Shown one piece after another: positions 38,907 to 48,054 of a stretch of 64,000 nucleotides of DNA. The notes under the pieces are model-generated. The model was given only the letters and a program-made list of their open reading frames with translations. It had not been told where the DNA came from and did no database searches. Source of the stretch: Aliihoeflea sp. 2WW (GTDB lineage: Bacteria > Pseudomonadota > Alphaproteobacteria > Rhizobiales > Rhizobiaceae); the NCBI RefSeq assembly GCF_000497755.1, contig NZ_AYOD01000002.1, positions 62,001-126,000 on the forward strand, written 5' to 3'. Position 1 is the stretch's first letter; the number at the start of each line of letters is the position of its first letter. The position numbers and the translations under genes are program-made.

Positions 38907-40430
38907 ATGGCGTTTTCAGGCACGCAACTTGCCGACAAGAATATCGTGGACCGCAGGAAGGCGCATCGCAACACCGATGTCGCCAAGGCGGTCCGGCGCA
39001 CGCGCGAACGCCTGTCGCAGCGCGAGGGCAATCCGGTCTTCGAGCGCGAACTCCTGAAGCTTCACGCCCGCGCGATGATCAACACGGCCGCGGCGATCCC
39101 GCTGATGGTGCTCGTCGTCATGGCGGGCGGCGCCTTCGCTGGCACCGGGCCGCAGATCGTCATCTGGGCGATCATCACCGTCGCCTGCTATCTCGGCCTC
39201 GCGCTGATCGCGCGCCGTGTCGACCGGGCCGACATCAACGAACTCGACGCCGTCGGCGTCAAGCGCTCCTTCCTGCTCGGCCATTTCGTCTCCGGGCTCG
39301 GCTGGGCGTATCTGGCGGCAATCGAATGCGTCGCATGCCAGCTCGACCAGTTCACGGTCCTCAAGACCGTCATCCTGCTGCTCGCCATTGCCTCGACCGC
39401 GCTGATCTCTCACACGCTGCGCGGCGCGCTGTTCATGACCTTCGCGCTGCCGGTCGCCGTCTTTGCCTACCTGACCGTCAACATGGCGATGCCGGTCGAG
39501 GCGATCATGGTGGCGCTGCTCGCCGTCTCGCTCGGCTTCTTCACCTTCGTCGCCCGCCACATGAACCGTTCGGCCGTCATGCTCCTTTCCTACCAGGCGG
39601 AGAAGGACGGGCTGATCGGCGAACTGGAAACGGCGAAGTCCATGTCGGACGAAGCGCGCCGCCGCGCCGAGGAGGCGAACCTTGCCAAGTCGCGCTTCCT
39701 CGCCACGATGAGCCACGAATTGCGCACGCCGCTGAACGCGATCCTCGGCTTCTCGGAAGTCATGGGCAACGAGGTTCTCGGGCCGATGCACAATGAGACC
39801 TATCGCGACTATTCGCGCGATATCAACGCGTCCGGCCAGCACCTTCTCAACCTCATCAACGAAATCCTCGACCTGTCGCGCATCGAGGCGGGCCGCTACC
39901 AGCTCAACGAAGAGCCCTTGTCGCTGACCGGCGTCGTCGAGGAATGCTGCCATCTGATGGAGCTGAAGGCGCACAAGAAGTCGATCCGCCTCGTCCAGCA
40001 GTTCGAACCGACCCTGCCGCGCCTGCTCGCCGACGAACGCTCATTGCGCCAGATCACACTCAATCTCATCTCGAACGCGGTGAAATTCGCCCCCAACGGG
40101 TCCGAAGTGCGCGTGCGCGTCGGCTGGACGGCCGGCGGCGGGCAGTATGTCTCGGTCAAGGACAACGGCCCCGGCATTCCGGCCGAGGAAATTCCCATCG
40201 TGCTGTCGGCCTTCGGCCAGGGCTCGATTGCCATCAAGAGTGCGGAACAGGGGACCGGCCTCGGCCTTCCCATCGTCCAGGGTCTGCTCGAGCTCCATGG
40301 CGGCGAGTTCCAGCTTCGCTCCAAGCTGCGCGAGGGCACCGAAGCCATCGCCATCCTACCGCCGGCGCGTGTCATGGAAGCGCTGCCCGCGCTTCCCACC
40401 CGCCAGAAGGCTGCAGCCGGCCGGCGCTAG
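38907..40430 (+). CDS. membrane sensor histidine kinase (PdhS/DivJ/PleC-like, orphan)
   Basis: A 507-residue kinase. The N-terminal cytoplasmic segment is followed by five or six transmembrane helices (about 57-217), a short coiled coil and the dimerisation/phosphoacceptor domain FLATMSHELRTPLNAILGFSEVM with His270. The ATPase domain has LISNAVKF (N box), VKDNGPGIP (G1) and GTGLGLPIV (G2). There is no PAS or receiver domain and no response-regulator gene nearby. The HELRTPLNAI-GFSE pattern is shared with kinases that act on DivK in alphaproteobacterial cell-cycle control, so that partner is inferred. Confidence 0.9.
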   Translation: MAFSGTQLADKNIVDRRKAHRNTDVAKAVRRTRERLSQREGNPVFERELLKLHARAMINTAAAIPLMVLVVMAGGAFAGTGPQIVIWAIITVACYLGLALIARRVDRADINELDAVGVKRSFLLGHFVSGLGWAYLAAIECVACQLDQFTVLKTVILLLAIASTALISHTLRGALFMTFALPVAVFAYLTVNMAMPVEAIMVALLAVSLGFFTFVARHMNRSAVMLLSYQAEKDGLIGELETAKSMSDEARRRAEEANLAKSRFLATMSHELRTPLNAILGFSEVMGNEVLGPMHNETYRDYSRDINASGQHLLNLINEILDLSRIEAGRYQLNEEPLSLTGVVEECCHLMELKAHKKSIRLVQQFEPTLPRLLADERSLRQITLNLISNAVKFAPNGSEVRVRVGWTAGGGQYVSVKDNGPGIPAEEIPIVLSAFGQGSIAIKSAEQGTGLGLPIVQGLLELHGGEFQLRSKLREGTEAIAILPPARVMEALPALPTRQKAAAGRR

Positions 40431-40431
40431 G

Positions 40432-41421
40432 TCAGTTCTGGCGGATCGTCATCGAGCCGAAGGTCTGGGCGGCAGTCTTCAGCACCAGCGCGCCCATCGC
40501 TGCACCGATACCCTCGCCTTCGCCCATTTCCAGATCGAGGATCGGCTTCAGGCCGAGTGCCTGCGCCGCATGGCGCTGCCCGCGATTGGTCGTGGCGTGG
40601 CCGAGCAGGCAGTGATCGATCGCATCGGGCCGGACGCCATGGAGCACCGCCGCCGCCGCAAGTGACACGATCCCGTCGAGCACGACGGGAACGCGCTCCA
40701 TGCGCGCGGCGAGGATCGCGCCGGCGATCGCCGCGATCTCGCGTCCGCCGAGCCGGCGCAGCGCCTCAAGCGGGTCCTTCACATGGCCGCCATGCAGTTC
40801 GACGGCCTTGTCGATCAGGCGGATGCGGCGTTCAGTCAGGTCAGGCTCGCCCACCGGCTCGATCCAGTCGAGCGCGGCGCGGCCGTGCAGCGCCATCAGG
40901 AGCGCCGCCGCGACCGTCTCGCCGCCGACGCCAAGGCTGCCGATGCAGATCAGATCCGCGCCGCCGGCGATCGCCTCCATGCCGAAGGCCATGGTCACGG
41001 CGCAGCCGCGCTCGTCGAAGGCGGGGCCTTCCGAGATATCGTCGACGGGCAGATGCAGCGCGAGGTCGAAGACCTTGAGGCCGAAATCGTTCGCCGCGCA
41101 GATCTGGTTGATCGCCGCGCCGCCTGCCGCGCAGAACTCGACCATCGCCTGCGTTTCGTTCGCCTGGCGCGTGTTGACACCGTGCTTCGCGATGCCGTGC
41201 GTGCCGGCGAAGAGCGTCACCATCGGCCGCGAAATCTGCGGCTGGCTGCGTCGCTGCCAACTGGCCAGCCAGACGGCGAGCTCGCCCATGCGGCCAAGCG
41301 GCACGCCCTGCCCTTCGAGAAGACGCAACCGCGCTTCCGCGTCGCGCCGCGCCCCCTTGTCCGCCTCGGGCAGGCGGCGCAGGAGGTCGCGATAGTCGTC
41401 GAATGGCAGGCCGCTGGTCAT
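40432..41421 (-). CDS. cobT: nicotinate-nucleotide-dimethylbenzimidazole phosphoribosyltransferase
   Basis: Makes alpha-ribazole phosphate for the lower ligand of cobalamin (called CobU in the aerobic-pathway nomenclature). The 329 residues include LFAGTHGIAKHGVNTRQ, VGGETVAAALL and the C-terminal LDLEMGEGEGIGAAM with the catalytic Glu. GGAG six bases before the ATG at 41421 decides the start against a GTG four codons upstream. Convergent with the histidine kinase, one base apart. No cobalamin riboswitch was recognised in the divergent spacer. Confidence 0.95.
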   Translation of the reverse strand: MTSGLPFDDYRDLLRRLPEADKGARRDAEARLRLLEGQGVPLGRMGELAVWLASWQRRSQPQISRPMVTLFAGTHGIAKHGVNTRQANETQAMVEFCAAGGAAINQICAANDFGLKVFDLALHLPVDDISEGPAFDERGCAVTMAFGMEAIAGGADLICIGSLGVGGETVAAALLMALHGRAALDWIEPVGEPDLTERRIRLIDKAVELHGGHVKDPLEALRRLGGREIAAIAGAILAARMERVPVVLDGIVSLAAAAVLHGVRPDAIDHCLLGHATTNRGQRHAAQALGLKPILDLEMGEGEGIGAAMGALVLKTAAQTFGSMTIRQN

Positions 41422-41548
41422 CGAATGCTCCACAAACTTTGGCTAAGCGCATACTCAAGTCGCGTCCCGATCACAATGGCGGATGGCGCCATCGTCTTGC
41501 ACGGCCAAGCCATTTGGCCCATCTGTCATCCATGGCAAGGAACATTTC

Positions 41549-41785
41549 ATGACGCCGATCGAATCGCCCTGCATTCTCGTCTGCTCCATCGACATGGCCA
41601 CCGGCTATTGCTTCGGCTGCGGGCGCACGCGCGAAGAGATTGGTGCGTGGACGACGATGACGCCGCAGGCGCGGCGCGAGACGATGGCGGAACTTCCCGC
41701 GCGCATGGAAACGATGGAGCGCCGTCCGCGCCGCGAAACCCAACGCGCGCGCATGGCGCGCGAGCGCGATCTGGCGCAGGATTGA
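41549..41785 (+). CDS. DUF1289 cysteine-rich small protein
   Basis: A 78-residue protein with four conserved cysteines near the N-terminus (SPCILVC and YCFGCGRT), typical of DUF1289 and likely to bind zinc or an iron-sulfur centre, followed by a charged helical tail. AAGGA eight bases before the ATG supports the start. The function is unknown. It is 3 bp before the aspartic protease gene and divergent from cobT, an arrangement I recall from other rhizobia. Confidence 0.9.
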   Translation: MTPIESPCILVCSIDMATGYCFGCGRTREEIGAWTTMTPQARRETMAELPARMETMERRPRRETQRARMARERDLAQD

Positions 41786-41788
41786 TCG

Positions 41789-42493
41789 ATGGGACGCCTC
41801 TTCTGGACCGTCATCGCAATCATGGGCATCGGGCTCGTCGCGCTGATCGCGACGGGCGACAGTGGCACGCTTTTCGGGCTAGACGGAGACAGCTTCGCGC
41901 GGACGCTCTATCTCGGACTTCTGGGCGCTGTCGTCGCCGTCGGACTGCTGGGCTCGGGCCAGCGCTTCGGCCCGATGGCGCGCACGCTGGCAATCTGGCT
42001 CGTCATCATCATGAGTTTGATGGTTGGCTATCAATATCGCTACGAGTTGCAGGACGTCGCAAGCCGCCTGACGGCCGGGCTCATACCCGGCAGCCCGCTT
42101 TCGATGGTCGGCGAGGATGGCCGCGCCGCGGTCATGATCGACCGGATGGCCAACGGCCATTTCGAAATCAGGGCGTCGATCAACGGTACGAGCGTCAACA
42201 CGATCGTCGATACAGGCGCCACGACGACCGTTCTCAGCGCTGCGGACGCCCGCCGGATCGGCCTCGATCCGGAAACGCTCAGCTATACGGTGCCCGTCAT
42301 GACGGCAAACGGCCAGGCACAGGCGGCGCGGATCACGCTCGATGAAATCCGCATCGGCGAAATTTCGCGCACGCGCCTGCCCGCGCTCGTGGCGGCGGAG
42401 GGTCAGCTCGACCGCACGCTTCTCGGCATGAACTTCATCGGCTCGCTGTCGGGTTTCGACATGCGCGGCGAGCGGCTGATCCTGCGCGACTGA
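41789..42493 (+). CDS. TIGR02281-type retropepsin-like aspartic protease, membrane-anchored
   Basis: A 234-residue protein with three N-terminal transmembrane helices (about 4-22, 38-56, 66-82) and a single retropepsin-like domain with the active-site motif IVDTGATTTVLS. A second conserved hydrophobic segment LLGMNFIGSLSGFD matches the flap/strand region. Such one-domain enzymes work as dimers. The substrate is unknown. The TGA is 3 bp before the end of the convergent TauE gene. Confidence 0.88.
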   Translation: MGRLFWTVIAIMGIGLVALIATGDSGTLFGLDGDSFARTLYLGLLGAVVAVGLLGSGQRFGPMARTLAIWLVIIMSLMVGYQYRYELQDVASRLTAGLIPGSPLSMVGEDGRAAVMIDRMANGHFEIRASINGTSVNTIVDTGATTTVLSAADARRIGLDPETLSYTVPVMTANGQAQAARITLDEIRIGEISRTRLPALVAAEGQLDRTLLGMNFIGSLSGFDMRGERLILRD

Positions 42494-42496
42494 GGA

Positions 42497-43336
42497 TCAG
42501 GCGTAGAGGCTCCAGAAGAACCGCGCCGAGATGAAGATGCAGAACAGGCCGAAGGCGACTTCGAGCTGGCGCTTCTTCAGGGCATGGGCAATCCGAACGC
42601 CATAGGGCGTGACGATGAGCGCGATCGGGATGATCAGCGCGACGGCAATCCAGTTGATGAAGCCGGACGAGGCGATCGGCAGTTCGGGATGGCCCCAGCC
42701 GGCCCAGATGTAGCCGATCGTGCCGGGGATCGCGATCAGGACGCCGACGCCGGACGACGTCGCCACCGCCTGGTGCATCGGCCGGCCGTAGATCGTCATG
42801 AAGGTGTTGTTCATCACGCCGCCGCCAATGCCCATCAGCGTCGAGAAATAACCGATGATCACGCCCGCAACCGTGCGCCCGCCCGTCCCCGGCAGGTCGC
42901 CATTGATCTTCCAGGATTCGCGGTTGAACAAAAGCCGTACCGCGACCAGCAGCATCAGCACCGCGAAGACGATGCGCAGCCCTTCGCTCGAGATGTAGGC
43001 GGCGGTGATCGATGCGAGCACGACGCCGATCGGAACAGGAATGAGGAAGCTCTTCAGCAGGTCCATATCCACCGCGCCGCGCGCCTTGTGACCGGTGAAG
43101 GAGCGGATCGAGGTCGGGATGATGATCGCCAGCGACGAGCCGACCGCCAGGTGCATGCGCACGACTTCGTCGACGCCGAGCATGCCGAACACCTGGTAGA
43201 ACACCGGCACCAGCACGGCCCCGCCGCCGATGCCAAAGATGCCGGCCATCAGGCCCGCGACCACGCCAGAGGCCGCGATTGCCGCGGCGAAGACCGCAAG
43301 CTCGCTCCACGGCAGATCAAGTCCGGACATGCGCAT
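42497..43336 (-). CDS. TauE/SafE-family membrane transporter
   Basis: A 279-residue inner-membrane protein with about eight helices and the internal duplication typical of TauE/SafE, marked by GIFGIGGGAVLVP and LMGIGGGVMNN. Family members export sulfite, sulfoacetate or related organic anions. No sulfur-metabolism gene is nearby, so the substrate is open. An ATG two codons further in (43330) is an alternative start. Confidence 0.9.
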   Translation of the reverse strand: MRMSGLDLPWSELAVFAAAIAASGVVAGLMAGIFGIGGGAVLVPVFYQVFGMLGVDEVVRMHLAVGSSLAIIIPTSIRSFTGHKARGAVDMDLLKSFLIPVPIGVVLASITAAYISSEGLRIVFAVLMLLVAVRLLFNRESWKINGDLPGTGGRTVAGVIIGYFSTLMGIGGGVMNNTFMTIYGRPMHQAVATSSGVGVLIAIPGTIGYIWAGWGHPELPIASSGFINWIAVALIIPIALIVTPYGVRIAHALKKRQLEVAFGLFCIFISARFFWSLYA

Positions 43337-43393
43337 TCCCCCGCAATTCGTTGCGCTCGTGCGCTAACGTGACGGGAGGGGAAAGTAAACCGC

Positions 43394-44395
43394 TCAGGCC
43401 GCGTCGCGGCTCTGGTCCAGGTTTATTTCGGCAAAGGCGGCGTGAAGAACTTCAGGTCCGGCGCCGGCCTTCGTCGCGTCGGTCGACAGAATCTGGCGGA
43501 AGCGTCGCGCGCCGGGCAAACCGTGAAAGAGACCGACCATGTGCCGCGTGACATGGGTCAGCCGGCCGCCGTCGGCGATATGGGCCGCGCAATAGTCGGC
43601 CATGCGGTCGATGAGTTCGCGCCACTCGATCGGAGCGTCGGCCACCCCGAATACACGCTGGTCGACTTCGGCCAACAGGCCCGGATTGTGATAGGCAGCG
43701 CGGCCGAGCATCGCGCCATCCGTATGCTCCAGATGCCGCAGGCTTTCGTCGAGATCGGCGATGCCGCCATTGATGCCGACGAAATTTGCGCCGAGCCGTG
43801 CCTTCAGACGGTAGACGCGGTCGTAGTCGAGCGGCGGGATGTCCCGGTTTTCCTTCGGGCTCAATCCCTGCAGCCACGCCTTGCGCGCATGGACCCACAA
43901 TGCGTCTGCACCTGCCGCCAGCACCTTGTCGGCGATCTCGTCGAGCGCAATCTCCGGGTCCTGCTCATCGACGCCGATGCGACATTTGACCGTAACCGGC
44001 ACGGCCACCGCCGCCTTCATCGCCGCGACACATTCGGCCACGAGGTCCGGCGTGCGCATCAAGCACGCGCCGAACGTACCGCTCTGCACACGGTCGGACG
44101 GACAGCCGACATTGAGGTTGATCTCGTCATAGCCCCATTCGGCCGCGATCGTTGCCGCGTTGGAAAGCTTCTCCGGATCGCTGCCGCCCAGTTGCAGCGC
44201 GACGGGATGCTCTTCAGGCGCAAAGCCCAGCAGGCGCTCGCGGTTGCCGTGGATCACCGCATCGGCCACCACCATCTCGGTATAGAGAAGCGCATGACGC
44301 GTCATCTGCCGGTGGAAATACCGGCAGTGGCGATCGGTCCAGTCCATCATGGGTGCGATGGCGAAGACGGGCTGCTGGTAGAGCGGTGTTGTCAA
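43394..44395 (-). CDS. dusA: tRNA-dihydrouridine synthase A
   Basis: FMN enzyme reducing uridine at positions 20/20a of tRNA. The 333 residues start APMMDWTDRHCRYF after a short leader. They contain LQLGGSDPEKL, the catalytic Cys in NLNVGCPSDRVQ, a VKCRIGVD motif, HARKAWLQGLSPKENR and a GINGGI motif, all as in DusA. The start is a TTG at 44395 with AAGGAT upstream. Divergent from the glycosyltransferase gene. Confidence 0.95.
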   Translation of the reverse strand: MTTPLYQQPVFAIAPMMDWTDRHCRYFHRQMTRHALLYTEMVVADAVIHGNRERLLGFAPEEHPVALQLGGSDPEKLSNAATIAAEWGYDEINLNVGCPSDRVQSGTFGACLMRTPDLVAECVAAMKAAVAVPVTVKCRIGVDEQDPEIALDEIADKVLAAGADALWVHARKAWLQGLSPKENRDIPPLDYDRVYRLKARLGANFVGINGGIADLDESLRHLEHTDGAMLGRAAYHNPGLLAEVDQRVFGVADAPIEWRELIDRMADYCAAHIADGGRLTHVTRHMVGLFHGLPGARRFRQILSTDATKAGAGPEVLHAAFAEINLDQSRDAA

Positions 44396-44593
44396 GCGTG
44401 CGCATATCCTTTGAAGGGAGGCTGTCTAGCGGATCGAAGTTCCCATGGGAAGTTCGGCGCTTGCGCATCTTTGCGCATGCTCGAGCAATTTGCCGGCGGA
44501 TTGGTCAATCGAATGTGCTATTGCCGATATATTTCGCCAGGTCGGCGCGAGTGTAAAATCTGTAATGACGATGTCACGGACAGATTTTGTTAG

Positions 44594-45763
44594 ATGAAAA
44601 GCCTGAGAATTTTGTTCTGCTTGCCGAACCTTGCGGGTGGTGGGGCGGAGCGGATGGTCCTTACAGTCGCGGCGTCGCTCGACCGGCAGCGTTTTCGGAC
44701 ACGCCTGTTCGTCCACGAGCAATGGGGCCAGCACCTCGGCTCGTTGGCGCCGGATCAGGACATTCATTTCGAGCATGACCGGCCGTATCGACGCACCGAT
44801 CTCGTGCGATCCTTTCTTGCGACCTTTCGGGAGGTTGGCAATGCAGCTGTCGTCGTCGGTGCCATGGAGGGTCGTGCAACGTTTCTCGCATTGCTGGCCG
44901 GTCTGCTGCGCCGACGGCCCATCGTCGTCTGGGTCCATACGGACTGGTTGCAGTTCTCGCGATACGTAAGTTGGCGGCAACGGCTCGCGCTCCGCCTCTA
45001 TCGGTTTGCCGACCGCATCGTCTGCTGCTCCGTCGGTGCGCAAGAGGCGTTCGCGACAATGGTTCCCAAGGCCCGGTCCAGTCTGGTTACGATCCATAAC
45101 GGCATCGATGTGGAGCGCGTGCGGCGTTTGTCCGTCGAACAGATCGCACCGGAGCACGAGGCGATCTTCGAGAAGCAGACGATCGTCGCCGTGGGACGGC
45201 TCGACGTGCATAAGGCGTACGACATCCTCATTCGTGCTCACGCTCGCCTCCGCCAGCATGTGGATTGCAACCTCGTCATTATTGGTGACGGGCCCGAGGG
45301 GGATGCACTGCGCCTCTACGCAAAAGAGCACGCCGTTGCCGATTCCGTCCATTTCCTGGGTTTCCAGAAGAACCCTTTCCGCTACATGCGGCGCGCCAGC
45401 GTCTATGCAATGTCGTCGCGCTTCGAGGGGTTTGCGCTCGTCCTCGTCGAGGCCATGACGTGCGGTGCACCGATCGTCTCGGTCGCCTGCCCCTCAGGCC
45501 CGTCAGAGGTACTCGACGATGGCAAATACGGGTTGCTTGTCGAGCCCGAGAATCCCGATGCCATCGCGCTCGCACTGAAGCAGGTCCTTACCGACGCAGA
45601 TATGCGCGAGCGACTGTCCGCACTGTCGCTTGAGCGTTGTGCAGCCTTCGACATTTCCGCACTGACCCGGGAATGGACTGCTCTGTTTGACGGCCTTGCG
45701 ACGACCAGCAGGAAACCCCGCAGACGACCCACGCACGCTTTGGAAGAACCAGATCTGCGGTAA
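44594..45763 (+). CDS. GT4-type glycosyltransferase
   Basis: A 389-residue GT-B fold glycosyltransferase. The N-terminal acceptor domain begins ILFCLPNLAGGGAERMV, and the C-terminal nucleotide-sugar domain has VAVGRLDVHKAYDILI, IIGDGPEGDALR and the E-x7-E motif in RFEGFALVLVEAM. Such enzymes build exopolysaccharide, LPS or glycans. The neighbouring exported SGNH-like protein suggests surface polysaccharide modification (inference). The AT-richer promoter area and slightly different codon choice hint at an accessory gene. Its end is 21 bp from the convergent neighbour. Confidence 0.9.
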   Translation: MKSLRILFCLPNLAGGGAERMVLTVAASLDRQRFRTRLFVHEQWGQHLGSLAPDQDIHFEHDRPYRRTDLVRSFLATFREVGNAAVVVGAMEGRATFLALLAGLLRRRPIVVWVHTDWLQFSRYVSWRQRLALRLYRFADRIVCCSVGAQEAFATMVPKARSSLVTIHNGIDVERVRRLSVEQIAPEHEAIFEKQTIVAVGRLDVHKAYDILIRAHARLRQHVDCNLVIIGDGPEGDALRLYAKEHAVADSVHFLGFQKNPFRYMRRASVYAMSSRFEGFALVLVEAMTCGAPIVSVACPSGPSEVLDDGKYGLLVEPENPDAIALALKQVLTDADMRERLSALSLERCAAFDISALTREWTALFDGLATTSRKPRRRPTHALEEPDLR

Positions 45764-45784
45764 TCCTCGACGGGTGCGGCGCGA

Positions 45785-47278
45785 TCATCGATCTGCGGGT
45801 GCGATCGTCAAACCGACCTTGTGGCCGTGCGAGGACCCCTCGAAGCGCGTATTCGCCGACGCGACAAGCGTGCCCCACACCGCCCGGAAATGCCAACCGT
45901 CGGTCGACCCGAGGGAATCCTCGATCTCGGGCAGCGGTGGATGGGCGTTGAGCCTCGAACTCGCGCCATCCATGTGGAAAATCGAACCGATCACACATGT
46001 TCCCGCCCTGCCCGCAACCCGCAAGGGCTCATCGCCGCGATAGGAACTGGCGGCGATGGTTGCGAAGTCGCCTCCGTCGACGATATAGGCTGTCGCAAGG
46101 TTCGCCCAGCGGTCGGTTTGCGAACTGACGGCGAGTTCGAGCGTTCCGGATGCTGTGTCCGGCACCTGCGCGACCCAGACACCGCTATAGCCATGTTCCG
46201 TGCTCGTCGCCATTTCGGCCAGCGAGAGGCCGGGGCCAAGCGTGACCGAGGACGGTCGATAGCCCGGCTGAACCGTATCGACGAAGACGACGGCGATGCG
46301 GCCGTCACGCGCCGGGCCGACATCGATGCCGCCACCATAACTGCCGCCGCCGCCCTCGCTCGTTGAGTACCGTGTCGGCGCACCGGCGGTGGCGCGGCCT
46401 CTCGGCGGTTCGGGCCACGGCGCTATGCCCGCATAGGGATGACGGCTCACCACCTCCCATGCGACCTCCTGCAATGCCAGAGCCACATCGGCGTTCAAGC
46501 CTTCGACGGGCGGGCTCAGCCGCCATGGCAAGCCGACCGGCGTCTGCCTGTTCATGGTCGCATAGTGAACCATCGTCGCGAAGTAGAACCCGATGGGCGG
46601 CAAGTGAATCCCATCGATGGGAAAGAAAGTCGCCTTGAAATCGGACACGCCCGGCAGGCCCGGCGACAGATTGGTGGCATGCAGTTGCGCGAACGCCTCG
46701 CCGACCGGCGACAGGTAGACCCGGCCCGTTCCGATGTCGCTTGCTACCTGCTCGCAGACCGGCCCGTAAGCCTCGACCGCCAGCCGTGTGATCTCACGCT
46801 TCCAAAGTTCCCAGTCCGGTTCGCCGGCCCATCCGGGGATTTCCGGCCAGATCTGATACCAGTAGACTGCGAGGTCCGGATTGGCCGCCATGCCCTGGCT
46901 TCGCCATTGCTGAAGAAGAGTCCGGGTCGAGCCGCCGGATATCGAACCTTCGATCGGCCCGCCTTCGGCCAGCATCAACTGGTCGATCGCGCCGGCCGCC
47001 AACAGGTCGCGAATGCTTTCGCCTTCCGCCGTGGCATGGTCGGCCCAATTGTAGGACAAAGGCGCCCCGTTGATGACCTGATAGGTCGCCCGATCGCCGC
47101 TGATCTGTGCATAGAGCGGTGCCATTGCCGGAGAAACCAGGGAATGGCCGACAAAACCGACGTTACGGCGCCCCGATGAAGAGTTTTGACCCGCCAGGGC
47201 AAGTCCCGGCAGGCCGGTTCCAAGACCCAGCCAGGCTGCAACCTTCAGGAGCGTGCGACGCGACAGTCGAGCGTTCAT
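45785..47278 (-). CDS. Tat-exported protein with SGNH-hydrolase-like core, uncharacterised
   Basis: A 497-residue protein starting MNARLSRRTLLKVAAWLGLG, a twin-arginine signal with cleavage likely near LALAGQ. The first half looks like an SGNH/GDSL hydrolase: block I is GFVGHSL with Ser46, and the late catalytic pair is D222-G-I-H225 in DGIHLPPIG. The second half (from about 300) is Gly/Ser-rich and then beta-strand-like, with no domain I recognise. Esterases of this type often remove or add acetyl groups on polysaccharides, which would fit the adjacent glycosyltransferase. An ATG seven codons upstream (47299) is possible. Confidence 0.75.
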   Translation of the reverse strand: MNARLSRRTLLKVAAWLGLGTGLPGLALAGQNSSSGRRNVGFVGHSLVSPAMAPLYAQISGDRATYQVINGAPLSYNWADHATAEGESIRDLLAAGAIDQLMLAEGGPIEGSISGGSTRTLLQQWRSQGMAANPDLAVYWYQIWPEIPGWAGEPDWELWKREITRLAVEAYGPVCEQVASDIGTGRVYLSPVGEAFAQLHATNLSPGLPGVSDFKATFFPIDGIHLPPIGFYFATMVHYATMNRQTPVGLPWRLSPPVEGLNADVALALQEVAWEVVSRHPYAGIAPWPEPPRGRATAGAPTRYSTSEGGGGSYGGGIDVGPARDGRIAVVFVDTVQPGYRPSSVTLGPGLSLAEMATSTEHGYSGVWVAQVPDTASGTLELAVSSQTDRWANLATAYIVDGGDFATIAASSYRGDEPLRVAGRAGTCVIGSIFHMDGASSRLNAHPPLPEIEDSLGSTDGWHFRAVWGTLVASANTRFEGSSHGHKVGLTIAPADR

Positions 47279-47490
47279 GGTTGCCAGCATATCCGACATG
47301 ACGACCGCACGCTACATTTCGACGCCAGCCGGATCGACTTCCATTTGCGAGCCAATGCAATTTCCCGCGCCGCCTTGCCGCCGCTGGCGTTCCAGATTTC
47401 CCCCACCTCTCCTGGTTGTGTTCGCAATCGCGATTTGCGTGCACCAAGACAACGGGTAAGATCGAAACATAGGTCAACGGGAATTCATTC

Positions 47491-47970
47491 ATGAATGAGG
47501 CGAAGCCGCTTCGGGTGGAGACGGAAAACATGTCGGGCGGAGACATCGTGCTCGGCAAGCTCGACGACTATATCGGCTTTCACCTGCGCCTTGCCCAGAA
47601 CGCGTCGTTCCGATCCTTCCAGCGCAAGACGGGACAGACCGATCTCAGGCCGGGCTGGTTCGCGCTGCTCAGCCTCATCAAGGACAATCCCGGCATCACG
47701 CCGATGACGCTATCGCGCGCGTCCGGCCGCGACAAGTCGACCCTGACGCCGCTTCTGCGCGACATGATCCGCGACGGCTTCGTCGAAAAGCAGCCGATCG
47801 CGCGCGACCGGCGCAGCTATGCGCTCTTCGCCACGCCCGAAGGCTCCGCGCGGCTGGCGGATTTGGCACGCCATGCGGCGGAACACGACCGCCGGCTCGA
47901 TCAGATCGTCGGCGACCAGAAGGCGGAGCTGCTTAACCTTTTGAGGCGAATCGCGGCCGAGATCGACTGA
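47491..47970 (+). CDS. MarR-family regulator of the ThDP-enzyme/hydroxyacid region
   Basis: A 159-residue winged-helix protein. The DNA-binding part is visible as MTLSRASGRDKSTLTPLLRDM followed by a wing with ARDRRSYALF. It lies 84 bp upstream of the ThDP-enzyme gene on the same strand, and a palindromic site in that gap recurs in the dctP/deoC promoter region, so it is the best candidate for the shared regulator. A perfect 14-bp palindrome (TCATTCATGAATGA) spans its own start codon. The ligand is unknown; an aromatic or hydroxy acid is guessed. Confidence 0.88.
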   Translation: MNEAKPLRVETENMSGGDIVLGKLDDYIGFHLRLAQNASFRSFQRKTGQTDLRPGWFALLSLIKDNPGITPMTLSRASGRDKSTLTPLLRDMIRDGFVEKQPIARDRRSYALFATPEGSARLADLARHAAEHDRRLDQIVGDQKAELLNLLRRIAAEID

Positions 47971-47996
47971 CCGCGCTTGCGCTGCATCCGGAAAGA

Positions 47997-48014
47997 TTGT
48001 TTGATACCAAACTA
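47997..48014. promoter_or_regulatory. candidate operator upstream of the ThDP-enzyme gene
   Basis: TTGTTTG-ATAC-CAAACTA, a GTTTG-N4-CAAAC inverted repeat. A perfect 12-bp palindrome CAAACTAGTTTG (48008-48019) overlaps its right half. The site is about 40 bp before the ThDP-enzyme start codon. The same 7+7 pattern occurs at 53916-53933. Confidence 0.6.
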
Positions 48015-48054
48015 GTTTGAACGCCAACTCGGCGTTCGGCTGCAGGAGGTATCG

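Noticed and set aside
41422-41548. A cobalamin riboswitch upstream of cobT
   Set aside because: The spacer is only 127 bp, divergent, and no B12-box-like conserved segments were seen.
44396-44593. Small gene or insertion remnant in the dusA-glycosyltransferase spacer
   Set aside because: No open frame with a start and ribosome-binding site, no inverted repeat ends; it looks like an ordinary divergent promoter region, slightly AT-richer.
47485-47498. Perfect palindrome TCATTCATGAATGA at the MarR start codon as an autoregulatory operator
   Set aside because: It coincides with the first codons (ATG AAT GA), a second copy is not found in the window, and it differs from the motif shared by the two catabolic promoters; could be chance.
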